From: Pelecanus crispus | Taxonomy: Eukaryota > Chordata > Aves > Pelecaniformes > Pelecanidae | Direction: 5' to 3' | NCBI RefSeq assembly: GCF_030463565.1 | Contig: NC_134648.1 | Location: 45,165,498-45,229,497, forward strand | Length of the DNA: 64,000 bases | Shown: piece after piece, positions 35,701 through 47,400 of the stretch | How the letters are laid out: each line of letters begins with the position of its first letter | How positions within the stretch are numbered: the first letter of the stretch is position 1 | The notes under the pieces: generated by a model | The model's input: the letters and a program-made list of their open reading frames with translations, nothing else | Told to the model about the DNA's origin: nothing | Databases searched by the model: none | Translations under genes and position numbers: made by a program

Positions 35701-38410
35701 TAGGCACTTTTTTTTTAACTTTCAATCAACAACTCTTGAATGGAAGAAAGAACAGAAAATACCCTTTTGCTGAATGCTTTTTTCCCCCTTTTTCTCCATA
35801 TGGAGATAGGGTGGCGTTGGCAAGGGAGTATATCAGCTTTCTGTTAAGTTTTTTATGGAACTGTTTTGTGTGATGTTACCTGAAAAGAATGCTATTTGGA
35901 GTAACTAAACTGATGGTTTTTATGAAGAAGACAACTAGAAATTACCCCAAGAACACATCTAGTCTTATGCTTTACAACGCACTTCTGAGGTTACAAAATA
36001 AACAAAAATAAGAGTATTGTCAAGAGTCTTAAACACACTGCACAGAAGTTTATTTGACCTGTGGACCTCATAAAATTTTGCGAAGTTTTAAAAATGCTTG
36101 TCCTAGTCTTTCTTCTTCCCAAGGTGTCAAGTATCTTCATTGGCTTTTTTGACAAATATTGTGGAGTTTCTGTCATTGCATACCTAATTTGGAATATTTT
36201 TAAAAACTATTGGCAGTTTATTCTATTAATTAACATATCCTTATTTTTAGAAACACTTTTTCTCTAATGTACAGTGTAATTCTGTTCCTTGTCATACCTG
36301 TTCTTCATACACAAAGGTAGATACTGCTTTCCTTTTTTCAGAAGTCTTTTATGAATTTGAAGATTAGTACTTCCTTCTTCCCACTTCAGTTTTGCCTCTT
36401 ACATTTGTAATTTGAACTGGTCTTTTGCACAGAGCTCTGGATGCCAGGATATCTATAAAATTAGTTATTGTGAATATTCATTGAAGCAGTCAATTGCTAA
36501 CTTCTGACTTGTTTTCCCTGAAGATGACTAATTGATTTGCATCCTGGGGGCAGATTTGCAATTTGAAGTGCAATGTATTTGATTTCTTGCTTGCCTTTAC
36601 TCAAGCACCAGGGCTGTCTGTAGCCATCATCACGGTAAGGAGACTGACTGACACAAGCCCACCTGTTCCATACTTCAGACTGTGCACTACCTGTTCTAGC
36701 AGAAGAGCACTGCATGTAGCCTCCAGCTTGAAAACTGAGACACCTGAAACCTAAATATTTTATTAATCCATTAGTATGCAACACAGAACATTGTTAAAAC
36801 TGCTACTGACTTGAAGTATGCATATATCAATAAATAACTCTCTAGTTTTGCTGGTACCGTTAGACTGAAGTGCCAATACAGTTGGTAGCATGTATTTTTG
36901 TCTATGTATTTTTGTCTAAGCTTAATTTTCAGTTGAAGTTCAGTTAAAGGCTTATTCTTTAACTGATCCCCTAGCAAAACAAACCTAGATCCAAAGCTGA
37001 AACTAGCAGAATTCAAACACTACCACCATCTAGACTTTCATTGATTTCCATGTTCTTCTCCTTTTGTTCATTCTTTATCTTAAAGAACAGTTATTAGTAT
37101 ATTGAGCTAATAATTACATACAAGTAGATTAGCCTAGCAGATTTTGGTTTTGTCTTTTGAGTGAAGTAGGACTATGGAAAACCATTCACGAAAGATGATG
37201 TTACCTTTTAAAATAAAACTGTGCTTAAGAATTTTCTTCTAGATACTAATTGTATGTAAACTTCTCGTTATTTTTTAGTGTGTGATTTCCTCGGGGAAAA
37301 GATTGCATCTGTTCTGGGGATAAGCACACCAAAATACCAATATGCCATTGATGAGTATTACAGAATGAAGAGAGAGGTACGTGTGTGAGATAGGGGTCTT
37401 GCATTCCTTTTCTCCCAACTTGCCTTCCCTGGTATTTTAAAAAGTGAAATTTGTATTCCAGCATTAAAATGAAGCGTGAGAACCTCTATTTCAGCTTGCC
37501 TTCAGTTTTTATTTGATGTGTGATTAATGCTTGGTTATCCATCAGCCTTTTCTCACCAGCTCATCAGTCTTAGAACTGGCTGGCTCCTGACCACTGCTCT
37601 ATTTGTTTCTCTTGTACAATGCATTTTGAAGTCAGCAGGGTGAGAAAGGTGGATGGAGCTGCTACCGGACACTGTAAAGAGGCGGCTGCTAGGAATCTAC
37701 TTTCCAACTTGTTCAACGAAGTGTCAAGGTTAAATTGAACATGATGTTACCATTTGTTCTAGACCATAACTGGAAATGACTGATAGGTAGCCAGTGCTTA
37801 TGCAAAAAAACCCTTAGTAATCTTCATTTGGAAGAGATGGGAAACATATTTAAAACTTTACTACTTATTTTTTATTTTTGATAGCTCTTTATTATTAAGA
37901 GCTGAAAAGCTTTAGAGAAGGTAGACCTAGCAGTATTGCTATTGACTAAAAATTGCTTATCTAGACATGTGACAGTTTTTCCGTGCTTCTTTAACACAGT
38001 TTAATCCTTCACTTTTGATGATTGTTTTTTTTCCATAATGGGAATTCTGGAATATACCTCATCTTATGACCGTTTTCTAGTAGAACAAATGTCCTTGCCT
38101 TGTAATAGGAACTGGTATGCTGCTACGGAAAGACTTAAAGTGAACGTAAGTGGTAAGTAGTAAGTAGTAGCTTATGAATCTGGTTATCTATATTTAGGAG
38201 GAAGAAGAGGAACAGGAAAACAGGATGTCAGAAGAAGCAGAAAGACAGCATCAGGAACAGCAGAACAAGCCACAAGCTGAAGCTCCTGTCCAGACAGACC
38301 AGCCTGAAGCAACAGCATGCACTTCATTCGTGAATGTAAACTTTGAAAATGAGGGAGATTGCCCATCCGTTGGGGAAAATAAACAAGATGTAGTTCCTGT
38401 CCCTCCTTAA
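23109..38410 (+). CDS. FAM177A1: FAM177A1 (five coding exons)
   Basis: Exons are 23109-23195, 27373-27549, 35483-35549, 37279-37376 and 38198-38410. They join in phase to 213 codons plus TAA, the same length as I recall for the human main isoform. Identification rests on RGFENVELGVIGKKKK (about residues 36-51), VIHFASGETMEEYSTDEE, the aromatic block WGPYLWFHML (93-102), CDFLGEKIASVLGIS, TPKYQYAIDEYYRMK, and the C-terminal SFVNVNFENEGD with final VPVPP. The family has one conserved domain (residues 36-143) and an acidic, Glu/Gln-rich, probably coiled tail. In mammals it is a Golgi-associated protein with a poorly known role. The N-terminal 29 residues are Ala-rich and do not match the human start. 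ATG 23109 is chosen for its strong context (A at -3, G at +4); a second in-frame ATG at 23181 is also good and would shorten the protein by 24 residues. Confidence 0.95.
23196..27372 (+). other. FAM177A1: FAM177A1 intron 1
   Basis: This is a 4.2 kb intron. The CpG island runs into its first 550 bases. An A/C-rich run lies at 23900-23975 and an imperfect TA microsatellite at 25622-25667. I recognise no gene or transposon family in the rest. It ends at tttatag, 27366-27372. Confidence 0.55.
25622..25667. repeat. (TA)n microsatellite
   Basis: Two TA runs are separated by a short acacac interruption, a simple-sequence repeat inside FAM177A1 intron 1. Confidence 0.85.
27756..28360 (-). mobile_element. 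Solo LTR of an endogenous retrovirus (fossil)
   Basis: This 605-base block begins TGTTG and ends CAACA on the plus strand, the inverted ends expected of an LTR. It is flanked by the same four bases, CTAT, on both sides (27752-27755 and 28361-28364), consistent with a target-site duplication. On the minus strand it carries CCAAT-type boxes near 27950, a TATA-like element near 27896-27903 and AATAAA at 27827-27832, in the order U3-R-U5. No internal retroviral genes adjoin it, so it is a solo LTR left by recombination. A 4-base duplication suggests a gammaretrovirus-like (ERV1) origin, but I cannot name the family. The perfect flanking repeat suggests it is not very old. Confidence 0.75.
28711..29121 (-). 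mobile_element. Second LTR-like segment (fossil, limits uncertain)
   Basis: The left edge starts TGTTGCTCGACCC. Read on the minus strand this is a plausible LTR 3' end, preceded by AATAAA at 28750-28755 and a TATAAA box at 28854-28859, about 100 bases apart as in a retroviral promoter and R region. The right edge is placed at a CAACA (29117-29121), but I see no matching flanking duplication, so the true end may differ. Sequence and length differ from the LTR at 27756-28360, so the two are not a pair from one provirus. This could be a truncated solo LTR, or a coincidence of motifs. Confidence 0.35.
30445..30466. repeat. Run of 22 C
   Basis: An uninterrupted C homopolymer, preceded by taataaaagga, lies in FAM177A1 intron 2. 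On the minus strand it is a G-run capable of quadruplex formation. Confidence 0.9.
34758..34925 (-). mobile_element. CR1 LINE 3' end, inverted
   Basis: The typical reverse-complement CR1 terminus is seen: tcatagaatcatagaatcg followed by ggttggaaaagacctttaag and atcatccagtccaacc. Only about the last 170 bases are present, with the 5' limit blurred. It belongs to the same CR1 subtype as the copy at 51420-51513, sharing the stretch around aaccattaacctacactacc. Confidence 0.9.
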
Positions 38411-41260
38411 GTGTAAAGCTCCATGTAATGTAGGAAATAGGAAGCGTCAGGTGTCACAATCTGGCTGTAAGAAGCAGGAAAGATAGGATTATACTTGTTC
38501 AGTGAAATACAACTTCTAGCATTCTTATTGATCAGGAGAGAGCTAGGCAATGTCTGTTCAGTCTGTCTGCCTAATAACAGCTGAGGCATTCTGCCAAATT
38601 GTCACTTCAGTGAAAATGAAAATTGCACTACAAACATTTGGTGTAAAATTGAATGTGTGAGCTAATTTCTGTGTAAAGCAAGTAAAAATGTCTTGTCTTT
38701 GAATTGCTGTGTCTCTAACACCTGTGGATTGCAGATGCAGTGCTGTTTCCTACTTCTAAACACCTATTTCTGATTTGCACATTGTTTGCAACTTGGCTCT
38801 CTATGAATAGATTAATAGGAATCAATATCCTGTAACTCACAAGTCATAATAGCATCTGAGTTCCCCTATTTATTGTCACTATTGTATGCATGGATTTTTT
38901 TTCTGTTGTTGTTTAACACAAGAGATGTTAGATTTAATGTTAATTAGATTTAAGGGTCCACTGACTTTTTTTTTTTAGTTTAAAAAAAAAAAACAACTTT
39001 AAAGGAGGCAGTAAACACCCTTAAGAACTTATTAACAAGTACCAGCACTCTTGGAGGCTAATAGTGCTCAGCTGCTCCATTCAGTGCTGTAGCAAAGTAC
39101 AGAACTAGCATCAGAATTAAGAGACCCACCTGCTTGAATATTTTACATGCTCTGAATGGTCCTGGGAAATAAACTGAAGTCTTGCTAAATTATACTGAAT
39201 GCACAGGACACTGTGTATGGTACCAATCTAGAACTATGAAAACTTTTTTGGACATAGATTACCTGAGTGAGTGTACTTGATTAACCTAACCAGACTAATT
39301 GTTTAATGTTAAATTATCAGTAAGGGATGTGCCATTGCAGATGTGTCCGCCCCCAGCACAGAATACATAAATAACTAGAAATCACAAAACCAAACTTACG
39401 ATTCTTCCTTTTTCTTAAATAAACCAACCACTTTGTTGCAATACAGCAACAACAGTAACTTTTATTTTTGTCTAAAAGTGAAGCACAGGTAGCTCCAGAG
39501 CTTTTAAGTAGCCCCAGATAGCAGCTAAGGCTATTTTACTGCAATGACTGTCATTCTACTTGTAGCTTGTAAAAGGGGAATGGGTTTACTTCATGACAAT
39601 CAGATGGCAGTGCCCCAGTCACTTTCTATAGAGAATTGTTGTAGATAAAGGACCAGAGAACCTGCACTAGTTAACCATGTGAAACATTCCTTCCATCCTT
39701 GAGATTTCTAAAAAAAAAAAAAAAACAACTTTAAAAAATAGTCTCCAGTGAAATTTTGTGTTGGGTATCATCATACATCCCTGGCCTTCGTCCCACTACT
39801 AACTAGGGAGCCTGACGTAACATCAGAGGTCAGGTAACTTGGCTGTTAGCTTCCAGAGTTCAGTTATGTATTTCAAACAACCCTCCGCCTGAACTAGTGT
39901 CCTGTAGAAGCACAAATTCCTTCTCCTCTCATCTGCCCTTAGCATTCCAGCAGTACAGAAAATCTTCTGAGGAAGATTCTGTTCCATCTGTTTTGGTACT
40001 CTGTTCTTTGCCTCTTTTTGAATTGTAGGACAGAGGGTGCTGACAGCTGTGTAAAATCATTCCTTAGCCCTGAACATCTGCAAGGGACAGCTTGGTTCAA
40101 CACCTGGGGGATACACAGAAAAACAGCTTGTTGGGAGCTCTTACACTGTCAGAGATAGAAAGCCTCACATAGCTAAAGAGGAAAACCTTTACAGCTGAAG
40201 GACTCTTTGCTTTTCTGCCAAGAAATTAATGTCAGTTGTGTTGTCTCTTCCCCTGCCTCTATCTGTTGCATCAGAAACGCTCTCACTGCCTTGGGTTTAA
40301 ACTTCTTTGTATAAAATACTGTATTACTCACTGTGCCTTAACTTAATCCTTCCTTCAGTTTTTTGCAAACTGTATGAAAGTGGTTACTTTCATAATGGTT
40401 TAATTTTCCTGTAAATGCATTAATTGGTTATTTTATATTTAATATAATTTTTGAACTGGAAGTTGGCTATGGCTTTTCCTTTAAAACTGCGTGGTCTTTG
40501 AAACTTTATGCCTGCTCACAGGAGCATGTGCCTGTTCACTGTTTTCATCTTTACTGAGTCACACATCAGGTGGAATATTCAAGCACTGAAATTCAAAATA
40601 TCACACTACCCCCACCCCTTCCTTACAATCTCATGTAGTACTTGTTAACGTACTCAGTGTGTTCAGCACTACCTCAAACTGATAAATAATGCAAGACTGC
40701 AAACACCTCTGGCCTATGGAGCTATTGTAATTTTATCTGAAAGCTGAAACATTTCTACAGCTTTGTTAAAGAGTAAGAGCATTTCACTGCTTTAACTACT
40801 GCTGTAGTTCAGCTCTACAATTAAGTTAAATTACATAAAATAACTTGCACATGAGGTTAAGTTTGTGAAAGCCTTTATACAGGTGTTTGGATTAGTTCTA
40901 ACTAGACCTAAAGCTAGCACAATTTTATTTCTCTTAATGAGCCTCTTAAGAATTAGGAACTGACTGAATAGTTACTTGTCCCTCTGTTAGACACTTAAAG
41001 CTGGACACATATAGAAGAAAAAGGCCTGAACTCTTTACCTCTTACTGAAGACTTCTGCCCTTTACAACAGAATACTCAACAGTGCTATCATTAGAGGAAG
41101 CCATACAGAATGCAGTGGGAGGCCTGGTATGACTGAGTGGATACAGGCCAGTGCTGAAGATACCAAGAACCACATCTGTACTTTCAGGGTAAATTCACAT
41201 TTAGAATAGGGTATTCAAATAAGAATAGGGCTTGGTACACAAGGAAAAAGTCCAAAAGTA
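38411..41260. other. FAM177A1 3' UTR and tail-to-tail spacer
   Basis: No coding exon is visible. The sequence after the FAM177A1 stop is AT-rich and probably 3' UTR for at least several hundred bases. AATAAA hexamers at 39168-39173 and 39418-39423 are candidate ends. The converging PPP2R3C transcript probably ends near 41261. I cannot fix the FAM177A1 transcript end. Confidence 0.5.
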
Positions 41261-41266
41261 TTTATT
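41261..41266 (-). terminator. PPP2R3C: Likely poly(A) signal of PPP2R3C
   Basis: The plus-strand tttatt reads AATAAA on the minus strand, about 230 bases past the PPP2R3C stop. A T/GT-rich stretch follows on the minus strand (cctttttcc-like, then tgtgtacc), as expected of a cleavage region. A 13-base A-run (plus strand) abuts it. Confidence 0.5.
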
Positions 41267-41496
41267 TAAAAAAAAAAAAAAAGATAATATTTACCTCTTA
41301 AACAACACTTGCTTTTTTGGTTTCAGAAATTAGTTCTGCGATTCCTGTAGGTACCACAGTTTATATTATTTGGGGGGCGAGGGGAGCGAAGTGAAATGGA
41401 AGAGGCATCGATTCAAATAATGAATGTTTCCAGCTTCCAACAGTTGGTGCATCAGATTGAGATATCTCTATGGATACAGTCTGTTCCTGTTCAAAG

Positions 41497-44400
41497 TCAC
41501 GTATCATCAACATCAGCGGTGTTGTCATTATCACTTGCCACAAGGACCTCTCTGTTCTCGTATGTCCAGAACCCATTCAGATCAATTAGAATGCTGGTAA
41601 CAGTGTCTCCTTGACTGCTATTGATTAAGTCTTGAAGGGAGATTTTGTAAGGATCCTTAGGCTTCACCATATCAAAGATTTCATCCTATGAAAGAAAAGT
41701 CAAGATTGAAGAAAAAAACCCCACACATTAATGAGCAGAATAACGGCTACTTTATACCCTAGACAGAATGATCTTTGGGTAACTCGTGCCACCCACACTG
41801 ATTTACAAAAAAAAAAAAAAGCTGTTAAGTCCCAAACCATTTAAGATACAAAGCACAATCACTGGCTACAGATAGGAGCAGTGTGCTCAGCTCCCACAAC
41901 TCAAATAAGAATTTGCTTTTCTGGGGAGGCTTTGGCCTCAAAGTGGCAACACGAAACTCAGTTTGCTTGTATGAGCTAAGTTTTATAGAAGCTCCTGTAC
42001 TTTTTTTTTTGTTAAGTACTAAAACTGCTAAATGTAAAGTAGGCAGTAATAAAGACAGTTTTATAGACAGGTTTTTTTAGTCACCAGTCTGTCCCCCCCC
42101 CAAGGGTTGATCCTAAACCATAAAATAGACATACCAAGTATCTTCAAGCGTAAGGCACAGCAACATGTATTTACCAGGTATACTTTGTCTATTAGTAAGG
42201 AAACTACTAGAACAGTTGCATACCGGAGTCCTTACAGAGCAATTACTGAATAGAAAGACATTTTCAAACCTATGAGCAGGACAAGTCAGATCATCTCTAC
42301 TACTCTGCAAGTAAATATACAACAACCTAGAAACTATGATGTAAGTAAATTATGAAATAGTTATTCAAATATTTCCCATAGTACTCTGTTCAGTAAAACT
42401 AACCTTGACATCCTGAAAAGAAACAGGCTCTTGTCCATGGATTTTCATTTGTTCCTGAATAGCCTAGAAAAAAGAAGAAAAGTTAGGAATAGGTAGTGCA
42501 GTATTATACTGACCCTGTATGAAACTTTTTTAGTGCTTCTGCATCTTAAGCTGTCTTGCCCTGTAACAAAGCATTCATGGTACAGCTTGCAATCAATTCT
42601 CTTCCACAAGTGAGGCAGGGGTGAGTTAAGGCATAATCAATGATACACATCTCTAGGTTCGCAGTTCTCAGTCAGTATGCTAAGAATCCAACTTTCATTA
42701 TGACCAGTGTTTGAGCACTCTGCAAATAGGATATGCAGACACTTGAATATTATCACTCAACACATAAAATAGTAGTACACTCAAACCAGAAGGTTCAGTT
42801 TTCCGACAAAGTGTGAAATACAGACTAGGGAAAGAGAAGGGAAAAGACCAACCAGCAGACAAAGCAGTGTGGCTACTCACACTTCCAATTACTTTGAAAA
42901 TGGAACCTGTATGCTGGTTGATCAAATACTAATGTGAGGGAGATTATGTATTTGTCTATTTCAGCATTTGTCCATGCATGGAAAGGTTCTCCCAGTTCAT
43001 GCCATAAGTGGGCATTTCTCATTTTGAGCAAAATAATATTCCCTGCTATTAGTTCTTTTGATGTGGTACTATTTAAACAGCTGCATCACCAAACCTCTGC
43101 CTGCAAAAAACAACTATAAGCAAAAGTGTTTGTTTCACTAGCACAAGCTGCATAGCCTTGTCAGCACAGCTGTATCAGCATAGCCTCTGTAGGTGCAGAC
43201 CTACCCACATTTATGCTAGCAGAAAAGCAATTACTCACAGAGTCAAAAGGAACTGTTCTGATTTCAGGGAAAAAACTTAGAACATTCCATTTCCAAAAGT
43301 TTAAAGGAGGGACACATTTTGGGGTATGATCAAGCATCTGCTGTAGTCAAGGAATCTTTTCAATAACTAAGCTATAGACTAAGTATGTAACTGGAGACAT
43401 GCATAAAAATAGCTATGCAACGGCAGCTTATGCAGAATTACCATGTTAAATTGCTTTCACATTAGAATCACTTATGTACTATGACAACACTAAAATTCAT
43501 GTTTATGTAAAATGTAAAACTGTAAATTAACACCTTTGATTAAAATCAGCGTCAGATCAAAATCAGTTGTGGCCCCTGGCCTCCCCGAATCCTACTGCCA
43601 TGTGAAAAGTGGAGAAAGTGGTGGGAATGGTGAGCTGTAAAAGCAGGGAGAGAAGACTAGTCATTGCTTAGTTTCTCTAGGATCCTTAGTACTGCCAAGT
43701 CCTGGCCCAACAGTTGCCCATCAAGCATATGACACAGCGACAACTACTAAATAAAGTTCATGATGAAGTTCAAAAGGCACATGCAGAAATCCTGCCTGCA
43801 CCTGCAGCAGAATAACCCCATGCAGCAGTATGTTCTACAGGCCAGCTGGCTAGAAGCAGCTTGGCAGGAAAGGTGCTGGAGGTCTTGGTGCACAAGAAGT
43901 TGAACAAGAATCTGCAGAGTGCCCTTGTAGTGACGAGGGCAGATAAATACTGGGCTGCATTAGTACAAGCACAGCTAGCAGGTTCAAGGAAGTGATTATT
44001 CCTCCTGACGCAATACTTGGACACAGTACTCCAGATGCAGCCTCACGGCTTTGGGCTCCCCTTTATGAGACACTGACAAACCAGTGGGAACCCACTAGAG
44101 GGCTATCAGGATGCTTGGGGGGCTAAAGCATGGCACAGCTGAGAGGAGAGGCTTGAGATGGGGATTAATTCACCCGGAGAACAGAAGGGTGGGGTGGTGG
44201 GGGAAGTCTAATTACTGTCTTCAACTACCTAGCAGGTAGTTGGAGACAAGACAGCAAGACTCTTCTTGGAGACACACAGTGGAAGGGCAAGAGGCAGCAG
44301 ACACTGACTGCAGCGAGAGGCATTCCAATTAGACAACGATGGGAGGACGGGTGAGGGGAGAAAAGTCTTCTCAGTCAGGGTAGTCAGACACCAGAACACA

Positions 44401-47400
44401 TTGCCCGAAGAGGCCGTAGAGTCTCCCTCCTTGGAGATACCCAAAACTTGCCTGGGCAAGGCCCTGAGCAACTTGACTTGACCATGAAGCTGGCCCTGCT
44501 CTGAGCAGATGGTGGGAGCAGGTGACCTCCAAAGGTCCACTCCACCCTAAATTATTTGATGGTTCCAAGGCACTAAAAGAAAAAAAAGTTTGGGTTTTTT
44601 TTTTTTTTGGGGGGGTGGGGGGGTAGGGGGTGTGTGTGCCTGTGTTTAAAAAAAAAAAAAAAACACAAACCAAAACCCTTTCCTTTTTAGAAAAGGTCTT
44701 CCAGATAAGAAGTCTTATTTTTACAAAATGATAGGTTGTAGTCAGTATCAGAGTTCATGTTCAACTGGAGACTTACTACAATGTAAAAATAATGTGGATA
44801 CAAGATTATGCCTTGAGCAGGCCTGAATGCTTTACTTAATGAGCTGAATGAAGCATGTACCTTGTTGGTCATGCTTTGAGCATACAGCTAAGTACAATGA
44901 CATTATTTTTACAGTTATAATACAAAGATCCACATAAAGAAAATTAAAGTGCTCATCCCTGTGTCTGAATAGATATCACTGAAGGGATCTTGTACATGAA
45001 AAAAGCATCACACTCCTAACAGCCTAAACCATCCACAGCAAAAATACTATTTTTCTGCATGGCACTTCCCTTCCCAAGATAGCTCAGGTATCTATTAAAA
45101 AAACAAGACAAAACAACAAAACACCCCCCCCCCCCCCCCCAAAACCACCACAAGCCAGAAGAAAAACAAAAACCCACTCACACACAAACCACAGTTTGGA
45201 GGAAGACTTTACAAGCCTTAGGTTAATTTTAACAGCAACTAAAAAAATTTAAGCTTATTTTAAATCTATTCTGGGAGCAACAGATAAAACTACAGAATAT
45301 GAGAAATGCAAGCAGCTTTTTGCAATCAATACATTCAATGAAAAATCCCACAGCTGTACAGGCCCATCACTGCATTTCATTGTTTTAATTTCTTCTACTG
45401 AATTATACAGTGGAAATTAAAACCATGGGCAATAACCAGTTAGAACCATAAGAGATTTTAATAGGTAATCATCAGGCAATTTTAGGACAATTTCAATTAA
45501 AAAAAAAAAAAAACCCCGAAAATATTTTTCCTAAACGAAATCAAACCAGTTAATTTCAACTGCAGATAAAATGTTGAAAATACCTTTTGAATTCTTTCCA
45601 AGTTTTGGAATTTTTTTTCTTTAGTATTTTAAATCTTCTGAGAAGTAGTTACTAGCCTCCCAGTGGGTATTAGTAATTTGAAGTGATTTCCTGCAGATCT
45701 GCATGCAGAAGCACACAGGCTATAACACTATAAACACAGAAAATGGCCTACCTGTATAAAGAGACTTACCCTAAAGAAATAATTAAGGGAAAAGACATTC
45801 AGGTATCCTTTGTTCTCTATATCAAGCAGTTTGAAAATATACTGCAGAGCTGCAGGCTCCTTTCTGTTTTCTAATGCAAGCACAAAGTCCAGGTAGGTTT
45901 TATAGTCCTAAAAGTAGATACAATCATGTTTATTACAGTCTTCTTTCTAAATTGATTTTGCAAGCAGGAACTTTATAATTGGCAGCTATTTCATTGTAGG
46001 GGATCAGTTTATTTTCTGAAAAAGACAACATGAAATAGAAAATGGCTGCTACCTCCAGTATGAACAGAAAAGTTAGTTTTTAATGACTGCTGACGATAGG
46101 AAATCCTGCCATTTTAGAGGTAAAATAGAATTCCAAGCATAAATTAAACATGGTAGATATACTTTTAAACAATGTTTAATACATCTTTAGACTGCTGACG
46201 ATATCCAACTAGCGAAGAAAAGCCATATAAAAGGTTTCCATTACCACAAATTAAACATCCACTGGCAGTAAGCCTACCGTTACCAAACGGTGAACTATAT
46301 GGCAAATTAAAGTGTACAATCCTTAGACCAGAGAAGGTAGTTTGGCAAATCATGTGGTAGAAGTGTTAGTAAACATCACAATTATGTGTCACACTTTTCT
46401 TTTTCATTAGTACTGATTCTTGGTTTCCTGATCAAGATATAGTTGTGACAAGGACAGAAATCCATCAAATATAGCAACCCCATCTACCTTAAACACCAGA
46501 GAGTTGTGCTGCCATTCAGAGGGAGCTTGACAGGCTGGAAAAATGGGCTGACAGGAGCCTCATCAAGTTCAACAGAGGGAATGCAAAATCCTGCATTTGG
46601 GGAGGAATAACCCCATGCACCAGTACATGCTGGGGGCTGACGAGTCAGAAAACAGCTTTGCACGGGTGGACCTGGGAGTCCTGATGGGCAACAAAACTGA
46701 ACACGCGCCAGCACTGTGCCCTTGCAGCAAACGCTGCTGACAGCATCCTGAGCTGCATTAGGAAGAGCTTTGCCAGCAAGTCGAGGAAGGTGATCCTCCT
46801 CCTCTACTCAGCACTGCTTAAGACCACATCTGAGTGCTGGGTCCTGTTCTGGTCTCCCCTGTACAAGAAAGAGACGGATCTACTGTAGCAGTCCAGCAAA
46901 GGGCAACTAAGAGGATCCCTCCTGACCTCAATGATTCTGTGATTCTACAAAAAACTGCTACGGCAGCAGCAGAACTGTATAGTGAATTTGTAATTTATCA
47001 CTTTTAGTGTTGAGTCATCTGAATGCAGACGAGAGTAGCAATGCATTAAGTAAAGCTTTCAAAATATAAGTTTTTATTTTAACTCTAATTTAGCTGGACT
47101 TCCCGTTTTTCACAGCTATGAACAAAACACAGCTTACAACAAAAACCAGTTGTCTTCATGAAGAAGTGGACAGGTTAGCTAACTTGCATTAGTATCAAGT
47201 GTGCCACTTGCATTTGGTTCTCTTTAAAGAATTACATGTAACTAAAAAGCAATGCTACATCTATACATTTTTTCAACATGCGTTTTATGTTATTGAATCT
47301 ACAAGAAGCTTTATCCTAGGCTGTCTGGATTTTGTATCACCTCTGCTTTTCAAAACAAGCAACTTGTCTTTAAGCCACACTGCAATCACCTTGCTGCTAA

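Noticed and set aside
44590-44665. T/G-rich then A-rich run as the tail of a processed pseudogene
   Set aside because: It directly follows the 3' end of an old CR1, and no gene-derived sequence precedes it. Simple sequence is the better reading.
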